A stretch of DNA of 64,000 nt from an uncultured Aquabacterium sp. (GTDB lineage: Bacteria; Pseudomonadota; Gammaproteobacteria; Burkholderiales; Burkholderiaceae_C), in NCBI RefSeq assembly GCF_913773725.1, contig NZ_CAJYGK010000034.1, positions 111,460 through 175,459 of the forward strand, in the 5' to 3' direction. A program made the position numbers and the translations under genes. Under the pieces are notes generated by a model. That model had not been told where the DNA came from. It ran no database searches and saw only the letters and a list, made by a program, of their open reading frames with translations. Below are positions 44,354 through 53,649 of the stretch, one piece after another (the first letter of the stretch is position 1; every line of letters begins with the position of its first letter).

Positions 44354-45712
44354 TCAGAGCTCCCCGTAGGAGTGCAGGCCCGACAGGAACATGTTGACGC
44401 CCAGGAAGGCGAACGAGGTCACCAGCAGGCCGGCCAGCGCCCACCACGCGGCAAACGACCCGCGCAGGCCCTTCATCAGCCGCATGTGCAGCCAGGCGGC
44501 GTAGTTCAGCCACACGATCAGGGCCCACGTTTCCTTCGGGTCCCAGCTCCAGTAGCCGCCCCAAGCCTCGGCGGCCCAGAAAGCGCCCAGGATGGTGGCG
44601 ATGGTGAAGAAGGCAAAGCCCACCGCGATCGCCTTGTACATGACGTCGTCGAGCACGTCGAAGGCGGGCAATCGGGCCGCAATCGACCGGCGCGAGGCGA
44701 CGATGCCCGCCACGATCAGCGCTGCCACGCCGAAGTAGATCGCCCAGTAGGCGCTCAGCCCCCCGTCGCTGCCCGGCTTGGCCCGGAACACGACCGGCTC
44801 GAAGCACAGCACCACGCCCATCAGCCACAACGGGGCCAGCTTCCACCAGCGGGTCTCGCCCGCGTGGTGCTTCACCAGGTAGGCAAAGGCCACCATGGCC
44901 GCCAGCGCGAAGGTGCCGTATCCCACGAAGTTCGCGGGCACGTGCAGCTTCATCCACCAGCTCTGCAGGGCCGGTACCAGCGGCTGGATCTCGTGGGCGC
45001 CGCGCACCACGGCGTACCACAGCAGAAAGCCCACCGAGGCACTGACCACCAGCATCACGAAGGCGCCGAGCGAGCCCAGCGACTGGCCCATCCTGGCAAA
45101 ACGGTCCTCGTAGTACAGCCAGTACGCCGTCGTCAGCCAGGCGAACAGCACGAACACCTCGTAGAGGTTGCTCACCGGGATGTGGCCGATGTCTGGGGCG
45201 ATCTGGTGGCTTTCGAACCAGCGCACCAGCGTGCCGGTGATGGCCATGAACACCCCCGCCCACGCGAAGCGCGAGCCCAGCCGCGTGGCCGTGTCGCCCT
45301 TGCTGACCACCCCGATCCAGTAGAACACCGTGCTGAGGAAAAACAGCACGCTCATCCACAGGATGGCACTCTGGCTGGACAGGAAGTACTTGAGCAGGAA
45401 GACGTGGTCGGCCTGCGCCAGGTCGGCACCATGGTTGTCGGTCGTACGCAGGTACAGCGCCATGGCAGCCCAGGTGGCCAGGCCGCAGCCAGCCAGCAGC
45501 AGACGCAAGGGGCGCCAGAACCACGCCAGCGCGATCAGGCTGGGCACCGCGCCCGCCAGGATCGCTTTCTCGTAGCCGTCCATCGCTGCGCCATGGGCCT
45601 GCCAGGCCCAACCGGCCACCGCAAGCACCAGGGCCGCAAACAGCCAGTCACCCAGGGGCCGGCGCGCGGCCGTGGCCGCGGGCAGGGCGGTGGTGGAGGT
45701 TGTCGTGTTCAT
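44354..45712 (-). CDS. ccsB: Cytochrome c biogenesis protein CcsB/ResC (CcsA-type haem exporter)
   Basis: A 452-residue integral membrane protein with many helices. The haem-handling WWD-type motif is present as AWGGYWSWDPKETWAL, and conserved histidines flank it (HVPANFVGYG and the LHMRL region). With ResB it forms the system II synthase that carries haem to the periplasm and attaches it to CxxCH motifs. It lies 17 nt downstream of resB, and a cytochrome c4 gene is upstream of resB. Start ATG 45712. Confidence 0.95.
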   Translation of the reverse strand: MNTTTSTTALPAATAARRPLGDWLFAALVLAVAGWAWQAHGAAMDGYEKAILAGAVPSLIALAWFWRPLRLLLAGCGLATWAAMALYLRTTDNHGADLAQADHVFLLKYFLSSQSAILWMSVLFFLSTVFYWIGVVSKGDTATRLGSRFAWAGVFMAITGTLVRWFESHQIAPDIGHIPVSNLYEVFVLFAWLTTAYWLYYEDRFARMGQSLGSLGAFVMLVVSASVGFLLWYAVVRGAHEIQPLVPALQSWWMKLHVPANFVGYGTFALAAMVAFAYLVKHHAGETRWWKLAPLWLMGVVLCFEPVVFRAKPGSDGGLSAYWAIYFGVAALIVAGIVASRRSIAARLPAFDVLDDVMYKAIAVGFAFFTIATILGAFWAAEAWGGYWSWDPKETWALIVWLNYAAWLHMRLMKGLRGSFAAWWALAGLLVTSFAFLGVNMFLSGLHSYGEL

Positions 45713-45729
45713 CTCTCGTACTCCTCGGA

Positions 45730-48048
45730 TCAGGCCCGCGCTTCGGGTACACCCGGCTGCGGGGCCGGCGATGCCCCCAGCAGGGCCTCGCGCAGACGGT
45801 CAAACTCGCGGTCGGTGTCCAGGGTCTGGCGCGTCGAGGACAGCGCCATGCGCACGGCACTGCCACCTTGCCCGTCGTCCTGCAGCCACACCCACAGGCG
45901 GCGCTCGCGGATGTAGAGCATGGCAAAGACCCCGACGATCAGCAACACACAGCCCAGATAGACCACATTGCGACCCGGTGTGCGCGTGACCTGGAACACG
46001 CTGGCCTGCTTCTGATCGAAGCCGTCGAGCGTGAAAATCACCGGTGCCGGGTAGAACACCGCATCGGTCAGCGACAGCACGGCCTGCGTCATGAAGGCCT
46101 GGGCGGCCGGCGACTCCGGCTTCAACGGCGGCAGGCCCGCCTGCTCGCGCCCCAGGTTGGCCAGCTCGAACAAGGCCCCGTTGAGGATCCGCAGCAGCGT
46201 GGCCGCCGTGCGTTGACGGTCGGCCTCCGGCACCACGGCGGTGATGAAGTCCTCCAGAGCCTGAAGACCGCCGTGGGGCGCCGCGTCGGTGCCCATCAGC
46301 GCGCCTGCCCCGACGCGCCCGGCAGCGCCGCCCGGCTTGGTGGCCCCCGAAGCGGCAGCGCCCGTGGTGGCCGCGGCCTCGGCGGTGGCCGTCGTGGCCC
46401 CGGCGAACAGTTCCAGCGCACGCCGGGCGGACTCGGCCAGCTGGGCCTGCAGATCGCTCCGGTCGGCCGGTGCGGCCAGACGGCTGAAGCGGCGGGCCGC
46501 CTCTTCACGCTGAGCGGGCCGGTTCAGGTCCCGACGCAGCCGGACCCAGCCGTCGATCGCCATGCGGTCGTCCGCCGGCACGCGCAGGAAGCGGAAAGGC
46601 TCGCCCGGTGTGTCCCGCACCCCGAGCAGGAAGACCGGCTGGTCGTCCAGCGTGATCGGGGCCATGTAGTTCTGGAACTCGCGCGCCTGCCCCGCGGCAT
46701 CGCGCAGCTTGTACGTGATCGACGGGCCAATGTTGGTCAGCTGCTTGGGATTGGGCGAGCGCGCCCCGGACCCCAGGTGCTTGCTCAGTTCTCCCAGGTT
46801 GACCCCGCGCACGTCCGTCGCGCCCGCCTCGGGTGCCGACGCGGCAGCCGCGCTCGCGCCACGCCGCGCACTGCTCAGGTCTTCTACGTTGATCACGCGC
46901 AGCTCGGTCACCTCGAGCTTCACATCGCCGGCACCGGTGGCCCCGCCCTGGCTGACCCACCATGCCTGCGGCACCGTGAAGGTGTCGCCATTGACACGCG
47001 CCTCGAGCTGACGCTCGGGCTCGGCGCCTGCCCCCAGCCCGCGGGCCTTGAGCCGCACCCGCGAGCCACCGTCCTCGAAGCTCGACTGGAAGATCGTCAC
47101 CCCGTCGTACACGACCGGATGGTTCACCTCCACCGTGAAAGGCTTGCTCGTCTTCGTGCGGTCGTCGTGGATGACGATGTCGCTGGCAAAGCGCTTGGGC
47201 ATGCCGGTGTCGTAGTACTCGACCTTGAAGCGCTTGAGCTCGATGTCGAACGGCAGCGGCTGCACCAGCATGCCGTCTTCCATGTTGACCACGGCGGCCC
47301 CGCTGCGCTGCCCCTCGGGCACGAAGAGCTGAGCCCGGTAGGCCGGGTTGTCGACGCTCAGGCGCCCGCGGTCCGACTCGATGCGCCCCTGGAAGGGCTG
47401 CAGCTGGTTGGCCCAGGCCTGCACCTTGATGATCAGGTCACCATCGAACAGGCCACCCAGGCACACCAGCACGATGGCCGCATGGGCTGCGATGTAGCCG
47501 AACTTGTTCGCTGCCCCCAGACGCGCGCCGAACATCACGCCTTGCTCGGCGCCTTCGCTGCGGGTCTGCGTCTTCACCGACCAGCCCTGGCTGGCCAGCA
47601 GGCCGGCCACATGCTGCTGGGCCTCGGCCAGCGGGCGGGCCAAGCGGCCTTCCGCGCGGTGATGAAAGGCCTTCAGGGCGCTGGCGCGCACATGCTCCTT
47701 GTGGGTGCGCCAGTCCGCCAGGATCTTGGGCGTGTTGCGGGCAATGCACAGGCTGGTGGAGATGACCAGAAAGGCCAGGATCACCAGAAACCAGGCCGAG
47801 CTGTAGACGCGGTACAGCCCCAGCGTGCCGAAGACGTCCGCCCAGAAGGGACCGAACTGATCGACATAGTTGACCAACGGCTCGCCCTGCTTGACCACCG
47901 TGCCGATGGCCGAGGCAATGCAGATCACCGTCAGCAGGGCGATGGCAAAGCGCATCGAGGCCAGCAGCTCCAGCGCCTCGCGCCGCCGGGACACATGTGG
48001 CGGACGGACGGGCGGGGCGGAAGGCACAGGGGTCTGGAGGGCACTCAT
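45730..48048 (-). CDS. resB: Cytochrome c biogenesis protein ResB
   Basis: A 772-residue membrane protein. Three N-terminal membrane helices (starting LLASMRFAIALLTVICIAS, with the second near SAWFLVILAFLVIST) and one near the C-terminus (YLGCVLLIVGVFAMLYI) flank a large periplasmic domain, the ResB plan. About residues 520-590 contain an Ala/Gly-rich low-complexity stretch. It partners CcsB in system II cytochrome c maturation. ATG 48048 is used; no strong SD is visible. The cytochrome c4 gene ends 133 nt upstream with its own terminator, so this operon should have its own promoter. Confidence 0.95.
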   Translation of the reverse strand: MSALQTPVPSAPPVRPPHVSRRREALELLASMRFAIALLTVICIASAIGTVVKQGEPLVNYVDQFGPFWADVFGTLGLYRVYSSAWFLVILAFLVISTSLCIARNTPKILADWRTHKEHVRASALKAFHHRAEGRLARPLAEAQQHVAGLLASQGWSVKTQTRSEGAEQGVMFGARLGAANKFGYIAAHAAIVLVCLGGLFDGDLIIKVQAWANQLQPFQGRIESDRGRLSVDNPAYRAQLFVPEGQRSGAAVVNMEDGMLVQPLPFDIELKRFKVEYYDTGMPKRFASDIVIHDDRTKTSKPFTVEVNHPVVYDGVTIFQSSFEDGGSRVRLKARGLGAGAEPERQLEARVNGDTFTVPQAWWVSQGGATGAGDVKLEVTELRVINVEDLSSARRGASAAAASAPEAGATDVRGVNLGELSKHLGSGARSPNPKQLTNIGPSITYKLRDAAGQAREFQNYMAPITLDDQPVFLLGVRDTPGEPFRFLRVPADDRMAIDGWVRLRRDLNRPAQREEAARRFSRLAAPADRSDLQAQLAESARRALELFAGATTATAEAAATTGAAASGATKPGGAAGRVGAGALMGTDAAPHGGLQALEDFITAVVPEADRQRTAATLLRILNGALFELANLGREQAGLPPLKPESPAAQAFMTQAVLSLTDAVFYPAPVIFTLDGFDQKQASVFQVTRTPGRNVVYLGCVLLIVGVFAMLYIRERRLWVWLQDDGQGGSAVRMALSSTRQTLDTDREFDRLREALLGASPAPQPGVPEARA

Positions 48049-48090
48049 GTCATGGAACCGCGCGGACCGACGGCCGCAGGTGCAACAAAA

Positions 48091-48124
48091 AAAGGCGGGC
48101 GCCCCATCCGGGGTCTCCCGCCTT
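48091..48124 (-). terminator. Intrinsic terminator of the cytochrome c4 gene
   Basis: On the minus strand an 8-bp stem (48117-48124 with 48092-48099) encloses a second, CCCC/GGGG hairpin, followed by TTTTTTT (the last stem T residues plus complement of 48087-48091). It separates the cytochrome gene from resB. Confidence 0.8.
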
Positions 48125-48181
48125 GTTGTGTCAGCCCCCGGGTGCGTTCCCGGGGTGCCGACGGAACCGGCTCACCGGCGG

Positions 48182-48808
48182 TCAGCGCAGGCCGGCCACG
48201 TAGTCGGCCAGGGCCTCGATTTCCTTGTCGCTCAGGTTGGCCGAGATGCTGATCATCTGGGCGTTGTTGGTGCGCTCGCCCTGACGGAAGGCCGTCAGCT
48301 GGGCCTTGACGTAGTCGGCGTGCTGACCACCCAGGCGCGGGTACTGCACCGGGATGCCTGCGCCGTTCGGGCTGTGGCAGCCTGCACAGGCCGGAACGCC
48401 CTTCTTGGCGATGCCACCACGGTAGATCTTTTCGCCCATGGCCACCAGTGCCTGGTTCTTGGCCGTGCCCACCGGCATCTTCTTGCTGCCGTAGAACGCA
48501 GCGACGTTGCGCATGTCTTCCGGCGTCAGGGCCGCAGCCATGCCGTTCATCACGGCGTTCTTGCGCTTGCCTTCCTTGAACTCCATCAACTGCTTGACCA
48601 GGTACTCAGGGTGCTGGCCCTGCAGGATCGGGTTGGCGGCCAGGCCACGCGACCCATCGATGGCGTGGCAGGCTGCGCACACGGTCGTGGCCTTGGACTC
48701 ACCTGCAGCCAGGTCCGGCTTGGCGGCTTTGGTCTCGGCGCCATGGGCCAGACCAGACAGGGACAGGGCCACCGAGGCAAGGGCGATCAGGTTCGAAAAG
48801 CGCTTCAT
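48182..48808 (-). CDS. Dihaem cytochrome c4
   Basis: A 208-residue periplasmic protein with signal peptide (MKRFSNLIALASVALSLSG..., cleavage near AHGAE) and two c-type haem sites, CAACH in the N-terminal half and CAGCH in the C-terminal half, each domain having a distal methionine candidate. This tandem class I layout is cytochrome c4, an electron carrier to terminal oxidases. ATG 48808 is chosen for the signal peptide. The gene precedes resB-ccsB, whose products would attach its haems, and ends in its own terminator. Confidence 0.93.
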   Translation of the reverse strand: MKRFSNLIALASVALSLSGLAHGAETKAAKPDLAAGESKATTVCAACHAIDGSRGLAANPILQGQHPEYLVKQLMEFKEGKRKNAVMNGMAAALTPEDMRNVAAFYGSKKMPVGTAKNQALVAMGEKIYRGGIAKKGVPACAGCHSPNGAGIPVQYPRLGGQHADYVKAQLTAFRQGERTNNAQMISISANLSDKEIEALADYVAGLR

Positions 48809-48969
48809 GGCGTAGGGGCTGTTTGTTGCTTTGATGGGGCTGCAGGGAGACGACAAGTGTAGTGGGCCCGAGCCCGCTTCCACGACGGCCGAAACCGCCA
48901 CCGGCCTGTCAAGGCCGCCTAATCGGCGTCACTTTGATGCAGATAAACCCAGGGATTTTACAATGACCC

Positions 48970-49836
48970 ATGAGCCAACCCAAGCCAAACCGATCAAAGT
49001 CCAGTGTGAAGCCCCCGCGCCCGGTGACGCCGTCGCCCGGACGCGCCCGTCACGCGCCCCGCAAGGTGGAGGCAGCCGAGTGGTCTCCGGAGGCCCGTGA
49101 CGCCCTGGCGTGGACTCACTCGGCGCGTTTCTTCACCACAGCAGCGAAGCTGGATCAGCTGCCCGCCTCCGAGCTGCCCGAGGTCGCCTTCGTCGGCCGG
49201 TCCAACGCCGGCAAGTCGACCGCGGTCAACACCCTGGCACAGCAGCGCCAGCTGGCCTTCGCGTCCAAAACGCCGGGCCGCACCCAGCATATCAACCTGT
49301 TCCAGGTCGGGCCCAAGGCCGCGCCGGACCAGGTCTGGGCCGACCTGCCGGGCTATGGGTATGCCGCCGTCGACCGCACCGCCAAGCTGCGGTGGCAGGA
49401 GGTGATGGCGCAGTACCTGGCGCAGCGCCGCAACCTGGCCGCCGTCGTGCAGATGGTCGACTCCCGGCACGGCTTCACCGAGCTGGACCAGCAACTGCTG
49501 GATTTCGTCGCGCCGCGCGTGCGCACCGGCGAGGTCAAGCTGCTGGTCTTGCTTACCAAGGCCGACAAGCTCAACCGCAAGGAGCAGGCGGAATCGCTGC
49601 GCAGCGCCCAGGCCGTGCTGGCCGAAGTCGCCACCGAGGAATCGGACGTGGGCATCGCGCTGTTCTCGTCGCTGGCCCGCATCGGCCTGGACGACGCGGC
49701 CCTCGCCTTGCGCAGCTGGGCGGCGCCGGCCGATGTGGCTCAGCGCGAGGCGGAACTCGCCGCCGCGAGGGCGGCTGAACTGGCCGAACTCCAGGCACTG
49801 AGCGGCGAGCCGGCCAAGCCGCCCCGGGGACGCTGA
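48970..49836 (+). CDS. engB: Ribosome biogenesis GTPase EngB (YihA/YsxC)
   Basis: A 288-residue GTPase. The G1 motif is GRSNAGKST, then TPGRTQHINLF, G3 DLPGYGYA and G4 TKAD, in order. It helps late assembly of the large ribosomal subunit. It is longer than usual (about 200-220 residues) through a basic N-terminal extension (about 45 residues) and an Ala/Glu-rich C-terminal tail. The 3' end overlaps the opposite-strand PEP-CTERM gene by 97 nt. TACAAT at 48959-48964 lies only five bases before ATG 48970, so the mRNA might be nearly leaderless. Confidence 0.94.
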   Translation: MSQPKPNRSKSSVKPPRPVTPSPGRARHAPRKVEAAEWSPEARDALAWTHSARFFTTAAKLDQLPASELPEVAFVGRSNAGKSTAVNTLAQQRQLAFASKTPGRTQHINLFQVGPKAAPDQVWADLPGYGYAAVDRTAKLRWQEVMAQYLAQRRNLAAVVQMVDSRHGFTELDQQLLDFVAPRVRTGEVKLLVLLTKADKLNRKEQAESLRSAQAVLAEVATEESDVGIALFSSLARIGLDDAALALRSWAAPADVAQREAELAAARAAELAELQALSGEPAKPPRGR

Positions 49837-50519
49837 GCCCTTGTCAGGCGCGCCGAAGCGCGCCCGCGACGGAACGTCCCCACCGAGGCCAGCATGGCAC
49901 CCGCCAGCAAGAGCCCGGCGTCCGGCTCCGGTACCACCGTGAAGTGGGTGACCCGCCTGTCCGCCTCCGGGCCGTACAGCCACCTCATGCTCCACAGGCT
50001 GTGGCCCTGTCCCCAGCTGAACCGGGCCGTGTTGAGGTCGGGCACGGTGGGCGCGTCGCCCGCCCACGCGAACAGGCTGGATGTCGGGCTGTCGAGCCGG
50101 AAAGACAGTTCGTGCGTGATCCCGCAACCGCCGTGGCAACTGCCGGGAAAGCTCCAGTAGAACGTCAGTCGGCTCGCCCCCTGTGGCGACAGGTAGGTGT
50201 CCACGCGAGGCAGCGCCCAGGGCACCCCGGCCAGCATCTCCCCGAAGGTCCAGGCGACATCGTCGTCAAGCTGCCACTGCCCACATCCGATGCCCAGACG
50301 AAACCGGGCGTGCCGCGTTCCGTCCGTGAGCACCTCGTCGAGGAGCAAGGTCGGGGTCGGGTCGGCCACGATGAACAGGCCGGTCTCGCGGCCCTCGACG
50401 GCGACACGGAGGTCGATCGTCGAGTCGATCCGCTTCTCGGCCGCGCGTGCGTGGGGCACCGGCCAAGCCAGTGCAAGGCACAGCGCAAGCGCCGCAGAAC
50501 ACGTCAACGTGGTGCGCAT
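49740..50519 (-). CDS. PEP-CTERM sorting domain protein with unusual C-terminal tail
   Basis: A 259-residue exported protein: signal peptide (MRTTLTCSAALALCLALAWP..., cleavage near ARA), a unique middle region with four cysteines, then VVPEPDAG, a short hydrophobic helix and FRRGR, the PEP-CTERM/exosortase sorting signal. Such proteins are processed by an exosortase and exported to the surface or biofilm matrix. Normally the protein ends right after the arginines; here the frame continues about 40 residues, antisense to the end of engB, so the original stop may have been lost. ATG 50519 has GGAG upstream. The function of the middle region is unknown. Confidence 0.8.
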   Translation of the reverse strand: MRTTLTCSAALALCLALAWPVPHARAAEKRIDSTIDLRVAVEGRETGLFIVADPTPTLLLDEVLTDGTRHARFRLGIGCGQWQLDDDVAWTFGEMLAGVPWALPRVDTYLSPQGASRLTFYWSFPGSCHGGCGITHELSFRLDSPTSSLFAWAGDAPTVPDLNTARFSWGQGHSLWSMRWLYGPEADRRVTHFTVVPEPDAGLLLAGAMLASVGTFRRGRASARLTRAQRPRGGLAGSPLSAWSSASSAALAAASSASR

Positions 50520-50647
50520 GGGGAGCTCCGGTTGAACTGCGTGAACGATTCGACGCTTCAACCACTCGCCGCACCCAAGTTATCGCACAGCGGCGCGCCG
50601 TGCGCCACCCCCTGAGCGGACACCAGGGGGGGCTGGTCACGGGCCGC

Positions 50648-51547
50648 TCAGGCGCCCGTCAGCCGCGTGAGCGCTTCCTCGTACTTGGCCGCAGTCTTCT
50701 CGATGACCTCCTGCGGCAGCGCGGGCGACGGCGCGGTCTTGTCCCAGGGCTGGCCGTTCACCGTGGCCTGCTCCAGCCAGTCGCGCAGGAACTGCTTGTC
50801 GTAGCTGGGCGGGTTGCGGCCTTCGACGTAGCCTTCCGCGGGCCAGAAGCGCGAGGAATCGGGCGTCAGCACCTCGTCCATCACGGTCAGCGTGCCGTGC
50901 TCGTCCAGGCCGAATTCGAACTTGGTGTCGGCAATGATGATGCCCTTGGTCAGCGCGTAATCGGCCGCGGTCTTGTAGAGCTTCAGCGCCAGCGCGCGCA
51001 CCTTCTCGGCCATCTCGGCGCCGATGATCTCGCTCATCTTCTCGAACGAGATGTTCTCGTCGTGCTCGCCCACTTCGGCCTTGGTGGCGGGGGTGAAGAT
51101 GGGCTCAGGCAGCTTGCTCGCGTTCTTCAGGCCGGCGGGCAGCTTCACGCCGCACACCTCGCCGTTGTCCTGGTATTCCTTCCAGCCGCTGCCGGCCAGG
51201 TAGCCCCGCACGACGGCCTCCACCGGCAGGGGCTTGAGCTTCTTGACCAGCATGGCGCGGCCCTCGACCTGCGGGCGCTCCTCGGGCGTCACGACGCTCA
51301 GCGGGTCTTCCCCGGTCAAGTGGTTGGGGGCCACGTCCTTCAGCAGGTCGAACCAGAACAGCGCCATCTTGGTCAGCAGCGCGCCCTTGCCGGGGATCGG
51401 CTCGCCCATGATCACGTCGAACGCGCTGATGCGGTCGGAGGCCACCATCAGGATGCGGTCGTCACCAACGGCGTAATTGTCGCGAACCTTGCCGCGGGCC
51501 AGCAGCGGCAACGAGGTGATGGCAGAGGTATGGAGGGCAGAAGTCAT
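50648..51547 (-). CDS. purC: SAICAR synthase (phosphoribosylaminoimidazole-succinocarboxamide synthase)
   Basis: A 299-residue cytosolic enzyme joining CAIR and aspartate with ATP. The N-terminal [40 protein letters not shown] and [10 protein letters not shown] are diagnostic of the approximately 300-residue form. ATG 51547 ([12 protein letters not shown]) is chosen; upstream codons are unrelated. It is separate from purE/purK in this window. A GC-rich hairpin at 50608-50631 lies downstream but lacks a T tract. Confidence 0.97.
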   Translation of the reverse strand: MTSALHTSAITSLPLLARGKVRDNYAVGDDRILMVASDRISAFDVIMGEPIPGKGALLTKMALFWFDLLKDVAPNHLTGEDPLSVVTPEERPQVEGRAMLVKKLKPLPVEAVVRGYLAGSGWKEYQDNGEVCGVKLPAGLKNASKLPEPIFTPATKAEVGEHDENISFEKMSEIIGAEMAEKVRALALKLYKTAADYALTKGIIIADTKFEFGLDEHGTLTVMDEVLTPDSSRFWPAEGYVEGRNPPSYDKQFLRDWLEQATVNGQPWDKTAPSPALPQEVIEKTAAKYEEALTRLTGA

Positions 51548-51672
51548 GGGCTGTGGGCGGCAGAGAAAAGCACATCCGGACGGCCATGCGCGACGGGCCC
51601 GGACATCAAACCGACATTGTGCCGCCTGTTGTCCGTCACGCCCACCGGCACGCGCGCATCGGCGGTCATGCG

Positions 51673-53649
51673 TCACCCGAGCGGGTCGCCCTGGCCCGTG
51701 TCCCGAGCCCCCACCACCAACCCCTTCAACTCGGACATCAACCGCGCAATGTCCAGCGGCTTGGTCCAGTAGGCGCTGAACCCGGCGTCCATCGCGCGCT
51801 CGATGTCCGCCGGCATGGCATCGGCCGACACGACCACCGCGGGCACGTGGCGCAGGTGGGCCTGCCGACGCAGCGCGGCGAGCAGCGCCAGCCCATCCAT
51901 GTCCGGCAGGTGCATGTCCAGCATCAGCACACTGGGCTGCATCCGGGCCGCAAGGTCCAGGGCCTCCTGCCCGGTTTCGGCCACCGTCAGACGAAACGCA
52001 GGCTGGTCCTCGAAAACAGAGGTCATCAGGATGGCGTTCACCCGGTTGTCCTCGACGTACAGGATGTCGTGCACCGGCTGGGCGGTCAGCTCGGCTGAGG
52101 GCTCGGGCTGTGGCCCGCCCGTGGGAAGCTCGTCCAACGCCCCGGCCCCCGTCGATGCCCAGGGCTCGTGCGGCGCAACCTCTCCGGGAGTCTCACCCTG
52201 CACCGCCTGCAGGGACACCGTGAAACAGGCGCCCTGCCCGGGCGCGGACTTCAGGGACAGCGTCCCGCCCATCAGCTCAACCAGCCCCCGGGTGATGACC
52301 AGTCCCAGCCCCACACCCTCCACGCCGGACTGCTCGGCGCCCAACCGGTTGAAGGGCTGGAAGAGCTGTCGCTGCTGTGCGTCCGACAGGCCCGGCCCCT
52401 GATCCTGCACGCTCACGTTGACCATCTCGCCCTGAGCCTGTACCGACAACGTCACCTGGCCCCCGACGGGCCCGTACTTGATCGCATTCGACAGCAGGTT
52501 GAGCAGCACCTGCAGCAGCCGCCCTGCATCGGCCATCGCCCTCCAGCCCTGCTGAGCCGGCGGCTGCAGGGCCACGTGGCGCGACTCGGCCAGGGGCTCG
52601 ACCAGCCGGATGGCCCGTCGCAGCACCGGATCGATCTGCGTGGGCTGGACATGGATGCTGGTGTGGCCAGCCTCGATGCGGGAAAGCTCCAGCACCTCGT
52701 TGACCAGGTGCAGCAGGCTGTCGCCCGCCGCCTCGATGTAGCCCAGCTTGCGCCGCTGATCGGGATCCAGCGGCGCACCCTGGGTGCGCAGCAGCCGCGC
52801 AAAGCCGAGGATGCCGTTGAGCGGGGTGCGCAGTTCGTGGCTCATGCGCGCCAGAAAGGCACTCTTGGCCTGGCTGGCGCGCTCGGCGGCCTCGCGCTCG
52901 TGGCGGTGCTGCTCGGTTTCCCTCCGCCCGGTGATGTCTTGCGCATACCCGTGCCACAGCACGGCGCCGTCCAGTTCCGCCAGCGGTGACGCATGGGTTT
53001 CGCGCCATTGCTCGCGTCCGTCGAGCAGAACCCGATACTCCATGCGCAAGGGCCGCAGCGTGGCCGCAGACTGTCGGATCGCTTCGCGCAACAGCCCTCT
53101 GTCCGCCGGGTGCAGCACCGCCCACCATGTTTCGGCATCGGCCAGAACCTGTGCCGATGTCACGCCAAACAAGGTGCGGACCCCTTCCGTCATGTAGGTG
53201 AAGGCCAAGCGACCATCGGGCGATTCACGCAGCTGAAACAGCATGCCGGGCGCCTCCTCGGCCACCCGCTTGATCGCCAGCAGCTGGTACTCCAGTCGCC
53301 GGCGTTCCTTGATGCGAGCCAGCAGCGCCAGCGTGCTGCCATCCGGCTGCCGCCGGGCGCTCAGCAGCACGTCCACCGTGCCCCCGTGCTCACGCTGCAG
53401 CAGCATCGAGACCTCTTCCACCTCGCCACGGGTTGCCAGCAAAGGCAGCACATAGGTGTGCCACATCAGGCGCGCAGCCTGCGGAAACAAGGCGCTGACC
53501 ATCTGTCCTTGCAAGGAGAGCACATCGCGCCCCGTCCAGCGAGCGAGTGTGGCGTTCGCGTTCAGGATCACGCCATCCGGATCCACGCGAAGCAGACCAC
53601 CCGGCAAGGCGTCGGCCCAGGCCGCATCGGACTGTCCGAGGTCGGTCAT
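51673..53649 (-). CDS. Hybrid sensor histidine kinase (PAS-PAS-HisKA-HATPase-REC), RsbQ-associated
   Basis: A 658-residue cytosolic kinase with no membrane segment. It has an N-terminal PAS domain (about 10-115), a second PAS domain (about 130-260), a HisKA domain with phospho-acceptor H271 in [11 protein letters not shown], an HATPase domain with NLLSNAIKY and DQGPGLS, and a C-terminal receiver with phospho-acceptor D578 in [12 protein letters not shown] and lysine in TKPLD. No HPt or output domain is present, so a separate partner must receive the phosphate. ATG 53649 overlaps the hydrolase stop (ATGA). An RsbQ-type hydrolase translated just before it suggests that one PAS domain senses a hydrolase-derived ligand. 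Confidence 0.9.
   Translation of the reverse strand: MTDLGQSDAAWADALPGGLLRVDPDGVILNANATLARWTGRDVLSLQGQMVSALFPQAARLMWHTYVLPLLATRGEVEEVSMLLQREHGGTVDVLLSARRQPDGSTLALLARIKERRRLEYQLLAIKRVAEEAPGMLFQLRESPDGRLAFTYMTEGVRTLFGVTSAQVLADAETWWAVLHPADRGLLREAIRQSAATLRPLRMEYRVLLDGREQWRETHASPLAELDGAVLWHGYAQDITGRRETEQHRHEREAAERASQAKSAFLARMSHELRTPLNGILGFARLLRTQGAPLDPDQRRKLGYIEAAGDSLLHLVNEVLELSRIEAGHTSIHVQPTQIDPVLRRAIRLVEPLAESRHVALQPPAQQGWRAMADAGRLLQVLLNLLSNAIKYGPVGGQVTLSVQAQGEMVNVSVQDQGPGLSDAQQRQLFQPFNRLGAEQSGVEGVGLGLVITRGLVELMGGTLSLKSAPGQGACFTVSLQAVQGETPGEVAPHEPWASTGAGALDELPTGGPQPEPSAELTAQPVHDILYVEDNRVNAILMTSVFEDQPAFRLTVAETGQEALDLAARMQPSVLMLDMHLPDMDGLALLAALRRQAHLRHVPAVVVSADAMPADIERAMDAGFSAYWTKPLDIARLMSELKGLVVGARDTGQGDPLG

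Noticed and set aside
50608..50631. GC-rich hairpin after purC as an intrinsic terminator
   Set aside because: The stem is good but no T run follows on the minus strand, so it does not meet the intrinsic terminator pattern.
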